This document shows, one piece after another, positions 63,865 through 64,000 of a DNA stretch of 64,000 nt. The notes under the pieces were generated by a model. That model was not told the DNA's origin. It worked only from the letters and a program-made list of their open reading frames with translations, and did not search any database. Source of the stretch: Phallusia mammillata (Eukaryota; Chordata; Ascidiacea; Phlebobranchia; Ascidiidae); assembly GCA_003260075.1 (NCBI GenBank), contig QLIY01000898.1, forward strand, positions 1 through 64,000. The letters run 5' to 3'. A program made the position numbers and the translations under genes. Each line of letters begins with the position of its first letter. The first letter of the stretch is position 1.

Positions 63865-64000
63865 TTCTACAGTGTTTAAATCTTTGTAGATCCAAACTAG
63901 GTTGTCTCCCCAAAACACTTTCCCAATGCTATATTTATGTTTGATTTTTCTACTCAATTCGCATGTGTGTATATATACTGCACAAGTAATTCAGGAAATT

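Overview
This is a eukaryotic, AT-rich, intron-rich window. The best guess is a highly polymorphic ascidian (Ciona-like tunicate). The evidence is short to medium GT-AG introns, a Zic gene with chordate-type intron positions but a strongly expanded first zinc finger, many hAT-type MITEs, and dozens of places where two slightly different (apparently allelic) copies of the same stretch sit side by side. The species call is inference; the gene calls rest on translated exons with consistent splice phases.

Layout. (1) 1.6-20.6 kb, minus strand: exons of a secreted or membrane protein with LDL-receptor class A repeats, from a signal-peptide exon at 20516-20579 running leftwards to 1646 and probably past the window edge. 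At least one exon is missing between 10870 and 6906. (2) 20.6-27.6 kb: no gene seen; repeats and duplicated assembly blocks. (3) 27.68-42.16 kb, plus strand: a nearly complete Host Cell Factor (HCF) gene with about 21 exons: kelch propeller, N-terminal Fn3 part, low-complexity and acidic middle, C-terminal Fn3 pair and basic C-terminal tail. It has a YY1-like motif over the start codon and a polyA signal at 42754. (4) 42.8-48.2 kb: repeats and the presumed Zic upstream region. (5) 48.30-50.79 kb, plus strand: a three-exon, five-finger Zic transcription factor of 534 residues. (6) 50.8-60.8 kb: no confident gene. (7) 60.8-63.5 kb, plus strand: three phase-compatible exons of an unrecognised gene that continues past the right edge.

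The most striking pattern is about 45 runs of G, by hand count 32 of exactly 10 bases and ten of 11-12, plus three long ones (86, 43 and 35). All are on the plus strand and most separate two near-identical copies of the same 60-600 bp. I read these as assembly-gap placeholders (N converted to G) between overlapping allelic contigs, not biology. They break HCF exons 8, 13, 15 and 16 and create false exon duplications and false polyglycine. The real accessory content is a set of hAT-type MITEs, several with perfect or near-perfect 8-bp target-site duplications, fold-back elements, and a retroposon-like insert with a 15-bp direct repeat.
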